Positions 25,175-36,232 of a stretch of DNA of 64,000 nt are shown here, piece after piece. Position numbers and translations under genes: made by a program. The DNA is taken from the NCBI RefSeq assembly GCF_030812995.1, contig NZ_JAUSTT010000002.1:124001-188000 (forward strand), read 5' to 3'. Each line of letters starts with the position of its first letter. Position 1 is the first letter of the stretch. The notes beneath the pieces are model-generated. The model was not told where the DNA came from, made no database searches, and was given only the letters and a program-made list of their open reading frames with translations. The stretch is from Bacillus chungangensis (lineage in GTDB: Bacteria > Bacillota > Bacilli > Bacillales > Bacillaceae_C).

Positions 25175-26600
25175 GCTTTCCCTCCTTCTTTTCTCGCTTT
25201 GCATACCAATCACGCAATCTTTCTTTTCCTGGTGCTGGAAAATCGCGTGCCTCTGTCCACGCTCGCAGCGGCCCTGGGCCTTTGGTGATCTTTGATTGCG
25301 TAGAAAAAGGAGACATAGCAATAGGTGCTAGCTTTGATCCCATTTGATAGAGAGAAGAAGAAGCCGCACCAATTCCAAACACCTTCATGACAAGCTTTTC
25401 GGTGATTGGAACTTTCTTTTCGCTTTCTACGATCACTTGACGATGCTTGTGAAGCAGCTCATGTAAAGGAATTTTTACTGGACAAGCCTCCGAACAGGCT
25501 GCACAAAGAGTTGATGCATATGGAAGCTCTTTGTAAGCTTCGTAACCGCCTAGCAATGGAGAAAGCACCGCTCCAATCGGGCCGGGATAAATAGAACCAT
25601 AAGCGTGACCACCGATATGACGATAGACTGGACAAACGTTGATGCAGGCTGCACAACGAATACATTGCAGCACAGACTGAAATGCAGTACCGAGAATATT
25701 GGAGCGCCCATTATCGACAATGACTAAATGGAATTCTTCTGGACCGTCGACATCTCCCGCTTCTTTTGGTCCAGTTAATGCTGTAACATAGCTTGTTAGC
25801 TTTTGGCCGACTGCGCTTCTCGTTAATAAACTAACAAGTACTTCCAGTTCTGTAAACGTTGGAACGATTCTCTCCATACCCATGACCGTTATTTGTGTTT
25901 TTGGAAGTGCTGAAACAAGGCGAGCATTTCCTTCATTTGTTACAAGCGTAATTGAACCAGACTCTGCAACTGCAAAATTGCAGCCTGTAATGCCAATGTC
26001 AGCAGACAAAAATTCTTTGCGCAGCATTTCACGAGCATATAACGCTAATTCCTCAGGTTTTGCTGTTTTTGTATAGGCTAATTTCTCTCTAAAAACATTG
26101 CGAATTTGTTCTTTGTTTTTATGCAGTGCTGGCGCCACAATATGCGACGGCGGATCATGATCATCGATTTGAAGAATATATTCTCCTAAATCTGTTTCAA
26201 TAACATCACATCCTGCTCTTTCTAAACAATGATTCAAGCCAATCTCCTCTGTAACCATCGATTTTGATTTGACCACTTTTTTTCCGTTCTTTTGAGCAAT
26301 CACCTCTTGAATGTACTGATTTGCATCGTCCGCTGTCTCTGCAAAAAACACATGCCCCCCACGATCTGCGACATTTTCACTTAACTGCATTAAATAGTAG
26401 TCCAAGTGCTCTAGTGTATGCTGACGAATTTCTTCTCCCAAAGCGCGCCACTCTTCCCAATTTCCGAGCTCTTCTGCCGCATTCAACTTCCTTTGGATCA
26501 AACGCTCCTGTGCACCTGAAACAGCTCCACGCATAAATGGATTATTTATTCCTTCTTCTACTCGTTTTTGAAATGAATTCTCTCCAATTTGAATCGCCAT
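25161..26600 (-). CDS. lutB: LutB, iron-sulphur subunit of lactate oxidation
   Basis: 479 residues. N-terminal LUD domain ([32 protein letters not shown]-type segment), then two 4Fe-4S binding groups: [19 protein letters not shown] (~310) and [14 protein letters not shown] (~360). Good match to B. subtilis YvfW/LutB in order and size. Start ATG 26600 behind GGGAGGG. It lies 64 bases after lutA. Confidence 0.95.
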   Translation of the reverse strand: MAIQIGENSFQKRVEEGINNPFMRGAVSGAQERLIQRKLNAAEELGNWEEWRALGEEIRQHTLEHLDYYLMQLSENVADRGGHVFFAETADDANQYIQEVIAQKNGKKVVKSKSMVTEEIGLNHCLERAGCDVIETDLGEYILQIDDHDPPSHIVAPALHKNKEQIRNVFREKLAYTKTAKPEELALYAREMLRKEFLSADIGITGCNFAVAESGSITLVTNEGNARLVSALPKTQITVMGMERIVPTFTELEVLVSLLTRSAVGQKLTSYVTALTGPKEAGDVDGPEEFHLVIVDNGRSNILGTAFQSVLQCIRCAACINVCPVYRHIGGHAYGSIYPGPIGAVLSPLLGGYEAYKELPYASTLCAACSEACPVKIPLHELLHKHRQVIVESEKKVPITEKLVMKVFGIGAASSSLYQMGSKLAPIAMSPFSTQSKITKGPGPLRAWTEARDFPAPGKERLRDWYAKREKKEGKHDER

Positions 26601-26664
26601 TCATTTTCCCTCCCATCATTCTTAAATAAAGGTCAGCTATTAGTACGTATCCCTTAAAAGGCAG

Positions 26665-27381
26665 TTACTGACTGATTAGTACTTCAGCAATATGCATCAC
26701 CTTCATTTTCGTTCCTTTTCGCTCCATTCTTCCTCTTATATTCATCATGCAGCCGCTATCAGCTCCAATTAAAAAATCAGCATTTGTTGATTCGACATGT
26801 GCTGCCTTCTCCTCTACCATTTGCTCCGATATATGTTCCATTTTCACTGCAAAGGTTCCGCCAAAACCGCAGCAATGGTAGCTTTTCGGCAGTGGTATTA
26901 GTTCTAATCCTTCTACATTCCTTAATAATGTCAAAGCTTCCTCTTTCACCCCAAGCAGTCTTGTCATATGACAGGATGGATGGACAGTTGCTTTCCCATA
27001 TAACGAGGCACCTACATTTTCAATTTTTAACACGTGGACAATAAATTGCGTTAATTCGTACGTTTTTTTCGCTAATGCTTCCGCTTGTTTCTGCCAATTT
27101 CCGTTACCTGCAAAAATACGCGGATATTCTTGAAACATCGCAGCACAGGAGCCAGATGGTGCTACAACATAATTGGCATCCTCAAAAGCTTCCATCATTC
27201 GTTTCATCGCTTCCTTTGATTGCTTTACATAGCCGCTATTATAAGCAGGCTGTCCACAGCAAGTTTGTGCTGAAGGAAAAGAAACTTCACAGCCTAATCT
27301 CTCTAATAAAACAACCGCAGCTTTTCCGACATTTGTTTCAAATAAATCAACAAGGCAGGTCGCAAATAAACTCACCTTCAA
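26665..27381 (-). CDS. lutA: LutA, CCG-domain subunit of lactate oxidation
   Basis: 238 residues. Two CCG repeats: [13 protein letters not shown] (~40) and [13 protein letters not shown] (~165), which bind iron-sulphur or heterodisulphide-type centres. The start is TTG 27381 (AAAGGG 10 bases upstream), giving the usual [14 protein letters not shown]. First gene of the lut operon. Confidence 0.95.
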   Translation of the reverse strand: MKVSLFATCLVDLFETNVGKAAVVLLERLGCEVSFPSAQTCCGQPAYNSGYVKQSKEAMKRMMEAFEDANYVVAPSGSCAAMFQEYPRIFAGNGNWQKQAEALAKKTYELTQFIVHVLKIENVGASLYGKATVHPSCHMTRLLGVKEEALTLLRNVEGLELIPLPKSYHCCGFGGTFAVKMEHISEQMVEEKAAHVESTNADFLIGADSGCMMNIRGRMERKGTKMKVMHIAEVLISQ

Positions 27382-27440
27382 TTTTGCTCAGCCCTTTCCT
27401 ACTTTTTTATCTCTTCGCCGTATGACCAATTTTTATTAAG

Positions 27441-27468
27441 AGTATAAGATCCATCGCTCTTCATTCAA
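27441..27468 (-). promoter_or_regulatory. Candidate sigma-A promoter of lutABC
   Basis: On the minus strand TTGAAT, 16 bases, TATACT; the -10 lies 59 bases before the lutA start. A gapped palindrome TCATCTGATG at 27532-27541, further upstream, could be a LutR site; I cannot confirm the LutR consensus. Confidence 0.4.
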
Positions 27469-27625
27469 TACAATGTCTATGTATGAAAGCAGAGTAAACT
27501 ACTTAAAAATATCATTTAAAAATTCAACAGGTCATCTGATGTATTATTTATTCAACTATATCTGAATATTCCTTATTATTCAATTGATTATGATATAATA
27601 AAATGAGGTGAAGGAGTGGAAACGA

Positions 27626-27994
27626 TTGATCGGAGAAATAACAGTTCAAGTACGTGTCAAAGATATAAAAAAAGGACAAAGATGGTATCAAACATTACTT
27701 CATAAGGAACCTGATTTTATACCACACGAAGGGTTTGCAGAATGGGAGATTATCCCTGGATGTTGGCTGCAAGTAGCTGAAGGAGTACCGGCAAAAGATA
27801 GCGGCCCAATTCGGTCTAGTGTTGTGGATATAGAAGCAGAACGAGAACGGATAACAAAAAAATTAAATGTCGAGAACTTTGTCATCTATTCAAGAGAAGA
27901 AGTTCCGGTTAAATGGTGTACTTTTACTGATCCATGGGGAAATCGTCTTGGTTTTTTCGAATATTTGAATCAGACTAAAAAAAAGCAAGAGTAA
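27626..27994 (+). CDS. VOC (glyoxalase-like) family protein
   Basis: 122 residues from TTG 27626, which has AAGGAG 9 bases upstream; an in-frame GTG at 27608 is the alternative but overlaps that site. Two beta-alpha-beta-beta-beta units: ITVQVRVKDIKKGQRWYQTL and CTFTDPWGNRLGFFEY, the latter with a Glu at the usual metal position. VOC proteins bind metals for lyase, dioxygenase or resistance roles; this one cannot be assigned. Sits alone between the divergent lutA and the convergent lutR. Confidence 0.72.
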   Translation: MIGEITVQVRVKDIKKGQRWYQTLLHKEPDFIPHEGFAEWEIIPGCWLQVAEGVPAKDSGPIRSSVVDIEAERERITKKLNVENFVIYSREEVPVKWCTFTDPWGNRLGFFEYLNQTKKKQE

Positions 27995-28035
27995 CACTCC
28001 CGAACTGAAAAACAAGCTAAAGAATCGGGAGTGTT
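27994..28035. terminator. Terminator between VOC gene and lutR
   Basis: ACACTCCCGA (27994-28003) pairs perfectly with TCGGGAGTGT (28025-28034). It starts at the last base of the VOC stop codon. On the minus strand a T-run follows 8 bases later, so it may also end lutR transcripts. Confidence 0.75.
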
Positions 28036-28065
28036 CAAAAAGTGAGTTGTAATAAGCTTTGGTTA

Positions 28066-28782
28066 TTATTGCTTTAAGTAATCTTTCAACACTTGTTCAA
28101 CATGATGCAAATGATGAAGTAAATATTGTTGTGCCAGATTTCCGTCTTTCTTTTTAATGGCATTAAATAATTGTTGATGTTCATCATAAAGCTGATCTGC
28201 TGCAGTATGATCGGCATGCATCCAAATTCTGCGTGTTTCTCTCATCGTTTCAACCGTCATTTCAGAAACATTGCGCATCAAGTGGATTAAAAGTGGATTG
28301 TGAGAAGCTTCAGCAATAGCGAGATGAAAAGCAAGATCAGCATTTTCTCCTAATTCATCCTGTTCGCCGTTTGGATCTTTCATACTTTGCAGCACTTTTT
28401 CCATTTTTCGCAAATCAACTTCTGTGCGTCTCTCTGCTGCCGCTATGACGGCACCAGCTTCTAAAATCTTTCTTACCTCTAACAAATGCTGAATATCTTG
28501 CTTGTTCATCAGAACAGCAGATCGTATTGGAAGTGAAAGGAGTGAGGCATCAAATTGACGGACAAACGTTCCTTCTCCTTGTCTCATTTCCACTAATCCC
28601 ATTGCCTGCAAAGCGCTCAATGCTTCACGAATCGCTGAACGCCCAACCTGAAAATTTTCCGCCAGCTGTTCAACAGAGACGAGTTTATCACCCGGCTTAA
28701 GTTGCCCTTCTTTGATCATCGCTAAGATCGTTTCGGCCACTTCTTCATAAATTTTTTTCGGTTTTATTCGTTTGTACTTCAC
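28066..28782 (-). CDS. lutR: LutR, GntR/FadR-family regulator
   Basis: 238 residues. Winged helix ~10-75 (GDKLVSVEQLAENFQVGRSA, IREALSALQAMGLVEMRQGE), then an all-helical FCD ligand domain with LEVRKILEAGAVIAAAERR and NADLAFHLAIAEASHNPLLI. Very close in pattern to B. subtilis LutR/YvfI, the lactate-responsive repressor of lutABC. GTG start behind GAGGTG. Encoded just upstream of, and co-oriented with, the lut operon, separated by the VOC gene. Confidence 0.92.
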   Translation of the reverse strand: MKYKRIKPKKIYEEVAETILAMIKEGQLKPGDKLVSVEQLAENFQVGRSAIREALSALQAMGLVEMRQGEGTFVRQFDASLLSLPIRSAVLMNKQDIQHLLEVRKILEAGAVIAAAERRTEVDLRKMEKVLQSMKDPNGEQDELGENADLAFHLAIAEASHNPLLIHLMRNVSEMTVETMRETRRIWMHADHTAADQLYDEHQQLFNAIKKKDGNLAQQYLLHHLHHVEQVLKDYLKQ

Positions 28783-28896
28783 TGTCGTTCACCTCATTTC
28801 TGCAAAATAATTGATATGAACTGAGTGAAAATTAGATGGAAAACTTACCCATAAGATCCTTGAAACGCGAAGATAATGAAGATATTTCTCTTTTTC

Positions 28897-31800
28897 TTAT
28901 CTATCCGATAATTTCAATAAATGTCCTCCATCAAAAAAATATAAATATGTTTCAAAAACCGGTTTTTTCCATATCTGTGTCAATGCTTTCTTATAAAGTG
29001 CCAGTTGAACACGATAACGATTTTCTAATACTGGTTGAGCTTGTCTAAAATCGCCTTTGAAACGTTCTTGAATATTATCTGTCTTATAATCAAGTAAGAT
29101 GATCCCATGAATATCTTCGATCACACAATCGATCACGCCCTGTACAAGAATCTTATCGTCTATGTGCGTTGGCACGCCTAGAAACGGCGACAGGTTTTCC
29201 TCTTGATCATGCAGTAGTTCCTGATTGGCATACAGCGCTTCGATAGGCACTCCTAAACTAAAAGGAACTTCACGATGCACTTTTAGTGCTGTCAACATTC
29301 GTTTCCCGATGTCCGTGTCAAAAAATTGAATGATCTCGTTTGGATCGATCGACGCGATTTGTTCCGGTGTCAATAATTCCTTTCGTTCCATCTCTTCTAA
29401 TAATTGGCGAATAGAAGCCTTCGTTGGTACATCCCGCAAAGAAATATGCTGCATGACACTATGCATCACCGTTCCACGTTCAGCTGGAGAAAGCTTCTTA
29501 GCTTGCATAAAACGAGGCCGTTGGTAAATTGGCTTTTCAAAAGAGCGGACAAGCTCTGTACTGCTCGCATCGTCCCGGGCCTCAAATAATCTTTTTATTT
29601 CAGAGACAGACTGTTTAGAGCGCATTTTTGCCTCTTCGATAAATGGATATTGCCATGTTAAACGAGCATATATTTCCGCTTTATTCTCTGATTCCTTCGC
29701 AACTGCCTTCCCTAAGCGCACCTCTTCCATCCAGTCAGCGTCATCTTCTCTTGTTTCGGTTTCAGACATTTCGAACGCAGATGATGGAAAAACCTCAACT
29801 TGCCATGAGGACGCATGCGCAACAATTTCCTCCTTGACTAGCGGTGTTAAAGGAACATTCTCATCTTGCATTAAATAACAATCTTGATGACGAACAAGTG
29901 CTGGGCCCAGCCAGTCTAAATAAGATCTGGCTTTATAGCGTGTGTAATCATATAAAAGCCAATCTGATTGCTTCTTGGCTCTTGACCATTGACTTTTTGC
30001 CTTTTCCATATTTTTTACACTGGCTATGAGATATAGTTTTTCTTTCGCCCGTGTCATCGCAACATAGAATACACGCATTTCTTCCGCTAGCATTTCCAAC
30101 GCTTGTTTCCGTTTAAAAGCAAGCTGCGGAAGAGATGGATACGTAATGCGCTTTTCAGGATTCACATATTTACTAGCGAAACCGTACTCTTTATCTAATA
30201 AATAAGCATTATTTAAATCCATCATATTAAATTTACGGCCAAGTCCAGCAATAAAAACAACTGGAAATTCTAATCCTTTACTAGAGTGTATGGTAATTAG
30301 CCGTACAACATCCTCTTGTTCACTTAAAGCACGAGCAACCCCTAAATCACTTCCTCGCTCCCGCATTCTTTCAATAAAACGAAGAAAGCGAAATAACCCT
30401 CGGAATGAAGTTGCTTCATATTGTCGTGCCCGATCATATAAAGCGCGTAAATTAGCCTGTCTCTGCTTTCCTCCTGGCAGACCGCCTACAAAATCGTAAA
30501 ATCGTGTATCCCGATATAGCTGCCAAATCAATGAAGACAGTGCACCTTCTTTCGCTAAATCACGCCATTCATCAAGAAGCTCAAAGAAAAGGACTACCTT
30601 TTCGTACAAGTTATTCTGTTCATTCGCAGGTGTCTGTTCTAAAAATCGTTTAAGCGCTTCGTAGTAAGTTGCCTGCCGAGAATGCAAACGAATCGTTGCC
30701 AGATCCTCTTCATCTAATCCAACAATCGGAGAACGCAAAACAGCTGCCAACGGAATATCTTGATAAGGATTGTCAATCACTTGTAATAATGACAGCATAA
30801 TAGAAACTTCAGTTGCATCAAAATATCCTGTTGATAAATTAGCATAAGCGGGAATGCCTTCATGTCTCAATTCTTCCATTATTTGCGGCGTCCAAGCCAT
30901 CGAACGCAATAAAATGACGATATCTTTATATTGAATCGGCCGGAAGCTATTCGTTTTTGGCTGATAAATCGGTGTTTTTTCAGCTATCAAACGTTTAATC
31001 TTGTTTGCAATATATCTTGCCTCCAACTGAGACTGTTCAAGCTCCTGTTTATGAAAGTCAGTTGCTTCGCTTGTTTCAAAATCATTCGCCTCTATTACAT
31101 CATCCGCTTGATCAATCAACGCTACTTCAATTGGATATGGTTCCGTCTCAGGATAAGCAGCGCCTTTGACGAGCTCGGCATCTTGGTCATAAGCCATTTC
31201 ACCAACATTTTCACCCATTAACTGTTTAAAAATATAGTTAGTGCCAGCTAATACTTCTGAACGGCTGCGAAAGTTTTTAGATAAGTCAATGCGAAGTCCA
31301 GTCTGATCACCTTCACTGTTAAAGCGGCGGTACTTCGTTAAAAATAGATTCGGCTCTGCCAAACGAAAACGATAAATCGATTGTTTGACATCGCCAACCA
31401 TAAATAAATTTCCATCTGTCTCACTGTCAGCCGTTACAAGCTGCAAAATCGTTTCTTGCACCAAATTTACATCCTGATACTCATCGACAAGTACTTCGGT
31501 AAATAGCTCCCGATAACTAAGTGCTGCATCAGAAGGCTGAATATGCGCAGACGATTGATTCATATCAGCAAGAATTTCCAAGGTATAATGTTCTAAATCT
31601 GCATAGTCAACAATCCCTTTTTCGATTTTCATTTCTTGAAAACGAACCGCAAATTTTTTGACGAGCATCACTAATGATGCCAATACCTCTTTCATTTCCT
31701 GCATATCCTGTAAAAACCCTTCAGGACTCCGAGAAAAGAGTTCTTTTTTCAATTTCTCCAGCATTGCCTTGGCATTCTTGCGCAATTGATCGGCTTCCTT

Positions 31801-32721
31801 CACTAAAGCTTGATCAAATGCATCTCCTCGACACGCTTTTGCTCTCGAAAAAGACCATTTGTTCATTTCTTTATAGAACGCTTGCCATGACTCCTCCTTA
31901 GCACGGTGGAGCTTTTCAATAATAGCAAGATCATCTAAATAATTTTCAGCCCGCGGCGCCGGGCCGCTTGGAAGCTGCGCCATCTCATATGCTTCTTCCA
32001 ATAGTGCTTTCGCACCATCAAGCTGCAATTGAATATCAAGGTGCAGCCCTTCCATAAAAGGCAGATCTTCGATGTTCATCGTTTCATCAACATCATACAT
32101 TTCCACAAGCTTGTCCAACCATTTGTCCGGCTGTGGATGGGAACGGGAAAAATCGTATAAACGATGAATCAAATCCTCGAGTGCTGCATCACTTCTATCA
32201 TTTGTAAATGTATCAACAAGGCGATAAAAAGCTTGATGATCCTCCGCCCCATATTCTTCCTCTAATACATCGTCTAATACTTCGTCGCGCAGCAAAGCTA
32301 TTTCCGTATCATCTGCAATTCGGAAACCCGGATCAATATGAAGCAAATAATAATATTTCCGAATGACATTGAGACAAAAGGAATGCAAAGTTGATATCAT
32401 TGCTTTATTTAGTAAGCCAAGCTGCCTGCGCAGATGGTGAGAATCAGACTGTTTTCTGATTGCAGCTTCCAAAGCTTCCCCAATGCGATGACGCATTTCT
32501 GCTGCTGAAGCATTCGTGAATGTCACCACTAATAAACGATCAATATCAAGAGGATGGTCTTCATCCAGTATTTTTTCAATGATGCGATTAACAAGTACAG
32601 CAGTCTTCCCAGAACCAGCGGCAGCAGCAACTAAAATATCTTGACCTTTAGCTTTGATTGCTTTCCACTGGCCATCCGTCCAGGCGGCGTCCTTCTGTTT
32701 AGCTGGAATAACCGTCTTCAT
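28897..32721 (-). CDS. addA: AddA, ATP-dependent helicase/nuclease subunit A
   Basis: 1274 residues from ATG 32721 (GGAGG upstream). UvrD-type helicase: Walker A VAAAAGSGKTAVL (~30), motif II VDEYQDVNLVQE, motif IV region ITIHSSKGLEFPVVFIAGLG. C-terminal RecB-like nuclease with IILLDYKTDNI. With AddB it resects double-strand ends and loads RecA at Chi. It overlaps addB by 23 bases. Length agrees with B. subtilis AddA (about 1230). Confidence 0.97.
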   Translation of the reverse strand: MKTVIPAKQKDAAWTDGQWKAIKAKGQDILVAAAAGSGKTAVLVNRIIEKILDEDHPLDIDRLLVVTFTNASAAEMRHRIGEALEAAIRKQSDSHHLRRQLGLLNKAMISTLHSFCLNVIRKYYYLLHIDPGFRIADDTEIALLRDEVLDDVLEEEYGAEDHQAFYRLVDTFTNDRSDAALEDLIHRLYDFSRSHPQPDKWLDKLVEMYDVDETMNIEDLPFMEGLHLDIQLQLDGAKALLEEAYEMAQLPSGPAPRAENYLDDLAIIEKLHRAKEESWQAFYKEMNKWSFSRAKACRGDAFDQALVKEADQLRKNAKAMLEKLKKELFSRSPEGFLQDMQEMKEVLASLVMLVKKFAVRFQEMKIEKGIVDYADLEHYTLEILADMNQSSAHIQPSDAALSYRELFTEVLVDEYQDVNLVQETILQLVTADSETDGNLFMVGDVKQSIYRFRLAEPNLFLTKYRRFNSEGDQTGLRIDLSKNFRSRSEVLAGTNYIFKQLMGENVGEMAYDQDAELVKGAAYPETEPYPIEVALIDQADDVIEANDFETSEATDFHKQELEQSQLEARYIANKIKRLIAEKTPIYQPKTNSFRPIQYKDIVILLRSMAWTPQIMEELRHEGIPAYANLSTGYFDATEVSIMLSLLQVIDNPYQDIPLAAVLRSPIVGLDEEDLATIRLHSRQATYYEALKRFLEQTPANEQNNLYEKVVLFFELLDEWRDLAKEGALSSLIWQLYRDTRFYDFVGGLPGGKQRQANLRALYDRARQYEATSFRGLFRFLRFIERMRERGSDLGVARALSEQEDVVRLITIHSSKGLEFPVVFIAGLGRKFNMMDLNNAYLLDKEYGFASKYVNPEKRITYPSLPQLAFKRKQALEMLAEEMRVFYVAMTRAKEKLYLIASVKNMEKAKSQWSRAKKQSDWLLYDYTRYKARSYLDWLGPALVRHQDCYLMQDENVPLTPLVKEEIVAHASSWQVEVFPSSAFEMSETETREDDADWMEEVRLGKAVAKESENKAEIYARLTWQYPFIEEAKMRSKQSVSEIKRLFEARDDASSTELVRSFEKPIYQRPRFMQAKKLSPAERGTVMHSVMQHISLRDVPTKASIRQLLEEMERKELLTPEQIASIDPNEIIQFFDTDIGKRMLTALKVHREVPFSLGVPIEALYANQELLHDQEENLSPFLGVPTHIDDKILVQGVIDCVIEDIHGIILLDYKTDNIQERFKGDFRQAQPVLENRYRVQLALYKKALTQIWKKPVFETYLYFFDGGHLLKLSDR

Positions 32722-35700
32722 GATCCATTTCCTCCTTTCGCATCCGCTCCAGAATGTCAGCTTCATTTTGAGGAGAAATCATCCGAAAATGATTTTCTTC
32801 TAATGATTGATCAAATTGACATACAGGCTGATAAGCACAAAACTGACAAGGTGTTCTGTTTTGCAGACGATATGGGGAAATATCAGCCACTCCCGATACA
32901 ATATCGTTTCCAGCCTTTTCATACAGCTTTCTCACATAGCCTCTTATCGCAGTAAAATCTTCTTCTGCCACCACTCGTGAACGAGCTGTAAATGTCCCGT
33001 CTTTTTTCAAGCCTGCAGATACAACATGCGAAGAGCCATTTTCTAATGTTTTATCCATCAGTTTCACGACCTCTTCATTTTGAAGCAATAGTCCTTTCAT
33101 CTTGAAGCTTTTCATGATTTCATCTTCAATTTCATCCATTGTCAACAACTGATTGCTTTTCACAATCGGATGGTGAAGATGGAAATATAAAACACCTGCA
33201 GGAGAAGCCTCTGTTCCAACTAGGATGTTTGCATGGGTAATAACCATGTCTAAATAAGTGAGCATTTGTAAAGAAATCCCATAATATATTTCTGTTACAT
33301 CTACCTCTCTTGTACTTGATTTAAAATCAATCACACGCAAATATGTTCCTTGTTCATTTTTAGCTTGATCGACACGATCAATCCTGCCTCTCAGTTTCAT
33401 AGTTGCACCATTTTTCAATCTAAAATGAAATGGGGGCAATGTCCCATTTGGGCCAAAATCAACTTCCATTCCAATTGGATGAAAACCACTCACTTTCGCA
33501 TGCTCGCTTAAAACTTGAGACGCTTTCCGAACAATTTGTTCGAGCTTATAGGTCACATACCGATATCGATTCGAGCTTAGTAAGATCGGCAGCTTTGGTG
33601 CTAAAAAAGTAATTGCTTCTTTTGCCAAATATGTGCATTGATCCTTTGTAAGCGACGCCCATGCTATTTTTCTTTTATCTACTTCTTTCCCAATCCATTC
33701 AAGCGCACTATGGAAAAGCTCGCCAATATCTGGTGCAGCAAGACGATAGATTTCTCTTTCTCGCAGCTGTAGTCCATAGGTTGCAAAATGGGAGAATGGA
33801 CAGCTATGAAAAAGCTCCATCCTCGACACGCTCGCTAGAATGTCATCTCCATATAATGCTTTACTCGTTGACGGTGCAATTTTTTTGGCTTTATTTTGAT
33901 AAAACAAGCTGGAGAACACGTTCATTGAGCGCCGTTTCCACTCTGGATTTTCGAGGTAAAAATTATACACATCCCACCAAAAATCAGCAACAGGATATCG
34001 GCGTTTCTTTAATTGAAGCTGGGCAGATACGTATGCAATCGCTGCATTAGGATGTGAGATATAGTCAAGCTGATCATGCTCCATTAATTCTGCAGGATCA
34101 TTTGCCGCTATCTTCTCTTTCATCATCGGGAACAGCTCCTTCACTCTTTGGATATAAGGAGAAGGCAGCAAAGCATTTCCCTCTTCATCTGCCAATGGAT
34201 AAGAAAAATACATAAGCTCTGATGCAATTGTAAAAGCACAGTATGCAATAAACGCTTCATCTAATAGTTTCATTTTACTACTTGGCGCAATTGATAAGCC
34301 TTTATGAATTAGGAGGCTGCGATCATCGTCAGCCAAAACACCGTCATCCATCATCTTAGCAGGCAGAACACCATCATTTATCCCAATAACAAACGCAGCC
34401 TTAATATTGGAAAGCCGCGATTTTTCCAAATCAGCTACGAGCACTTGATCTAGGGCAGGCGGCACGAGCGAAAATTTGAGTGATTCAAGGCCTGCGTCAA
34501 GAAAAAGGGCAAAATCCTGAAATGAAATTATTTCATCTCCAAGCACTTCTACATATTGATCTAGTAAATCAACAATTGCGTTCCATGCTTGGCTATGCTC
34601 TCTAGCTGCCAGGAGCCTGCCTTCTTTTTCAGCAGTTTCCTGCAATGCCTCGAGCTTGGCTGGAATGTCTAAAGTTTCTAAAAAAGTAAACAGTACCTCG
34701 CATACATCACGGACAGTCTTGGCTTTTTTCACTTGAGAGGCAAATCGTAAAATCGGCTCTGCAGCCATTTGCCGCAATTCATTGATCGTCTCTTCTTTTT
34801 GCTTTTCTTCATCTGTTTGAACACCTTCGTTTAAAGAAAGACCGCGAAACCGCCGATAGTGCCATTTTTCTTTTTTAACCCAGTGGTCTCCTTTTATCCC
34901 ATATGCGAGCACATAGTTTTCAAGCTGATCCATTTTTTCTCGCAATTCTTTACTATTACTAGATAATGGGAAAAGAAGACCTGTTTTAATCGCTCGAAAA
35001 ATAGGTTCATAGCGCCAATGACTATTAATGATTTCTAATGTAGAGCGAATGAATTCAATCAGTGGATGATGGAACATAGGACGCTTTTGATCAATAAATA
35101 ATGGAATGTCATAATCATAAAAAATCGTTTCCAAAAAGTGATAATAATCATTTCCATTTCGTACCAATATCGCTATTTCCTTATAGCGATAGCCTTTTGT
35201 TCTCACTAATTCACGAATTTCCCGGGCAATTGCTTCGACTTCTGCACGCCTATTGCTTGCTTGCTGCAAATAAACTGCTGCGGCCCCTTTATATACTTGA
35301 ACAGGCCTTGTTTCAAGTTGCGATTCTAAATGCCGCAAACTCCCATGAGAGAAACGAAACGGCTGATTTAAACACAGATCAGCTTCAATCTTCACTCCAT
35401 TACGCTTTGCCATTTCTACTAAAATAGCATTTGTTTCCCCAGTCATACGAAATAAGTGCAAGTCATCAGGAACAGTACTGTGAAAAGGCTGGTCAAGGGT
35501 TAGAGCAAAAGAAAGACGTTTACTTGTTTGCATCAGCCTTTCAATAATCATATATTCTTGCGGTGTAAAGCTGTAAAAACCATCTATAAATATTTCCGCA
35601 TCCTGTAAATATGAAGACTTCGGAATCGCTTCAGCAAGCAAGCGCAAATAATCATTGGCATCTATGTATTTTCCAAACAATCTTGCTTCAAATTCACGAT

Positions 35701-36199
35701 AGATTACTCCAAGATCATGCAATTTATCGGCAAGTGCCCGAGATCCAGCCTTCTTCTCCAATTCTTGTTGTTTTTCTAGCAGCTGTTCGGGCGTTATACA
35801 ATAATGTTTAAAATCTGTAAACATCTCTTCTACTTGTTCCATAAAGCCAGGTTTATCGATTGCTCGTCCAAATATTGTTAATTCTCCTTTTTTATCTTCT
35901 ACCACTTTGCGAATGAGCATATTTAAACCAGCACTAGATAAATGAATACGCCCAAGACCGCCTGTCTCTTGTAAAACACGCCAAGCCAAACGGGGGAAGC
36001 TAAATACTTGAGCACGGATCATCCCAGCTAACGATTGTTGTTGAATGAAGCGAGTTTCCGACAAAAACGTCATCTGATCGGGAACTAAATAAATAATGGG
36101 GGAACCGCTTGGGTCTTGATGAAGTTTATCCCTCATTTCTTCTAAAAATATAGCGGTTTTTCCTGTACCAGCCCGACCAATAACAAAGCGAACAGACAT
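32699..36199 (-). CDS. addB: AddB, ATP-dependent helicase/nuclease subunit B
   Basis: 1166 residues from ATG 36199, giving the usual start MSVRFVIGRAGTGKTA (ATP loop). The ribosome binding site there is weak; an in-frame ATG 33 bases earlier is possible but has its GGGAG too close. C-terminal nuclease motif RVIDFKSSTREV, with the four Cys of the iron-sulphur cluster in SCPFSHFATYG and CQFCAYQPVCQ. AddB recognises Chi in B. subtilis. First gene of addBA. Confidence 0.96.
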   Translation of the reverse strand: MSVRFVIGRAGTGKTAIFLEEMRDKLHQDPSGSPIIYLVPDQMTFLSETRFIQQQSLAGMIRAQVFSFPRLAWRVLQETGGLGRIHLSSAGLNMLIRKVVEDKKGELTIFGRAIDKPGFMEQVEEMFTDFKHYCITPEQLLEKQQELEKKAGSRALADKLHDLGVIYREFEARLFGKYIDANDYLRLLAEAIPKSSYLQDAEIFIDGFYSFTPQEYMIIERLMQTSKRLSFALTLDQPFHSTVPDDLHLFRMTGETNAILVEMAKRNGVKIEADLCLNQPFRFSHGSLRHLESQLETRPVQVYKGAAAVYLQQASNRRAEVEAIAREIRELVRTKGYRYKEIAILVRNGNDYYHFLETIFYDYDIPLFIDQKRPMFHHPLIEFIRSTLEIINSHWRYEPIFRAIKTGLLFPLSSNSKELREKMDQLENYVLAYGIKGDHWVKKEKWHYRRFRGLSLNEGVQTDEEKQKEETINELRQMAAEPILRFASQVKKAKTVRDVCEVLFTFLETLDIPAKLEALQETAEKEGRLLAAREHSQAWNAIVDLLDQYVEVLGDEIISFQDFALFLDAGLESLKFSLVPPALDQVLVADLEKSRLSNIKAAFVIGINDGVLPAKMMDDGVLADDDRSLLIHKGLSIAPSSKMKLLDEAFIAYCAFTIASELMYFSYPLADEEGNALLPSPYIQRVKELFPMMKEKIAANDPAELMEHDQLDYISHPNAAIAYVSAQLQLKKRRYPVADFWWDVYNFYLENPEWKRRSMNVFSSLFYQNKAKKIAPSTSKALYGDDILASVSRMELFHSCPFSHFATYGLQLREREIYRLAAPDIGELFHSALEWIGKEVDKRKIAWASLTKDQCTYLAKEAITFLAPKLPILLSSNRYRYVTYKLEQIVRKASQVLSEHAKVSGFHPIGMEVDFGPNGTLPPFHFRLKNGATMKLRGRIDRVDQAKNEQGTYLRVIDFKSSTREVDVTEIYYGISLQMLTYLDMVITHANILVGTEASPAGVLYFHLHHPIVKSNQLLTMDEIEDEIMKSFKMKGLLLQNEEVVKLMDKTLENGSSHVVSAGLKKDGTFTARSRVVAEEDFTAIRGYVRKLYEKAGNDIVSGVADISPYRLQNRTPCQFCAYQPVCQFDQSLEENHFRMISPQNEADILERMRKEEMDHEDGYSS

Positions 36200-36232
36200 G
36201 CAAACTCTGCTGAAAATCCAAGTGGGATGCAT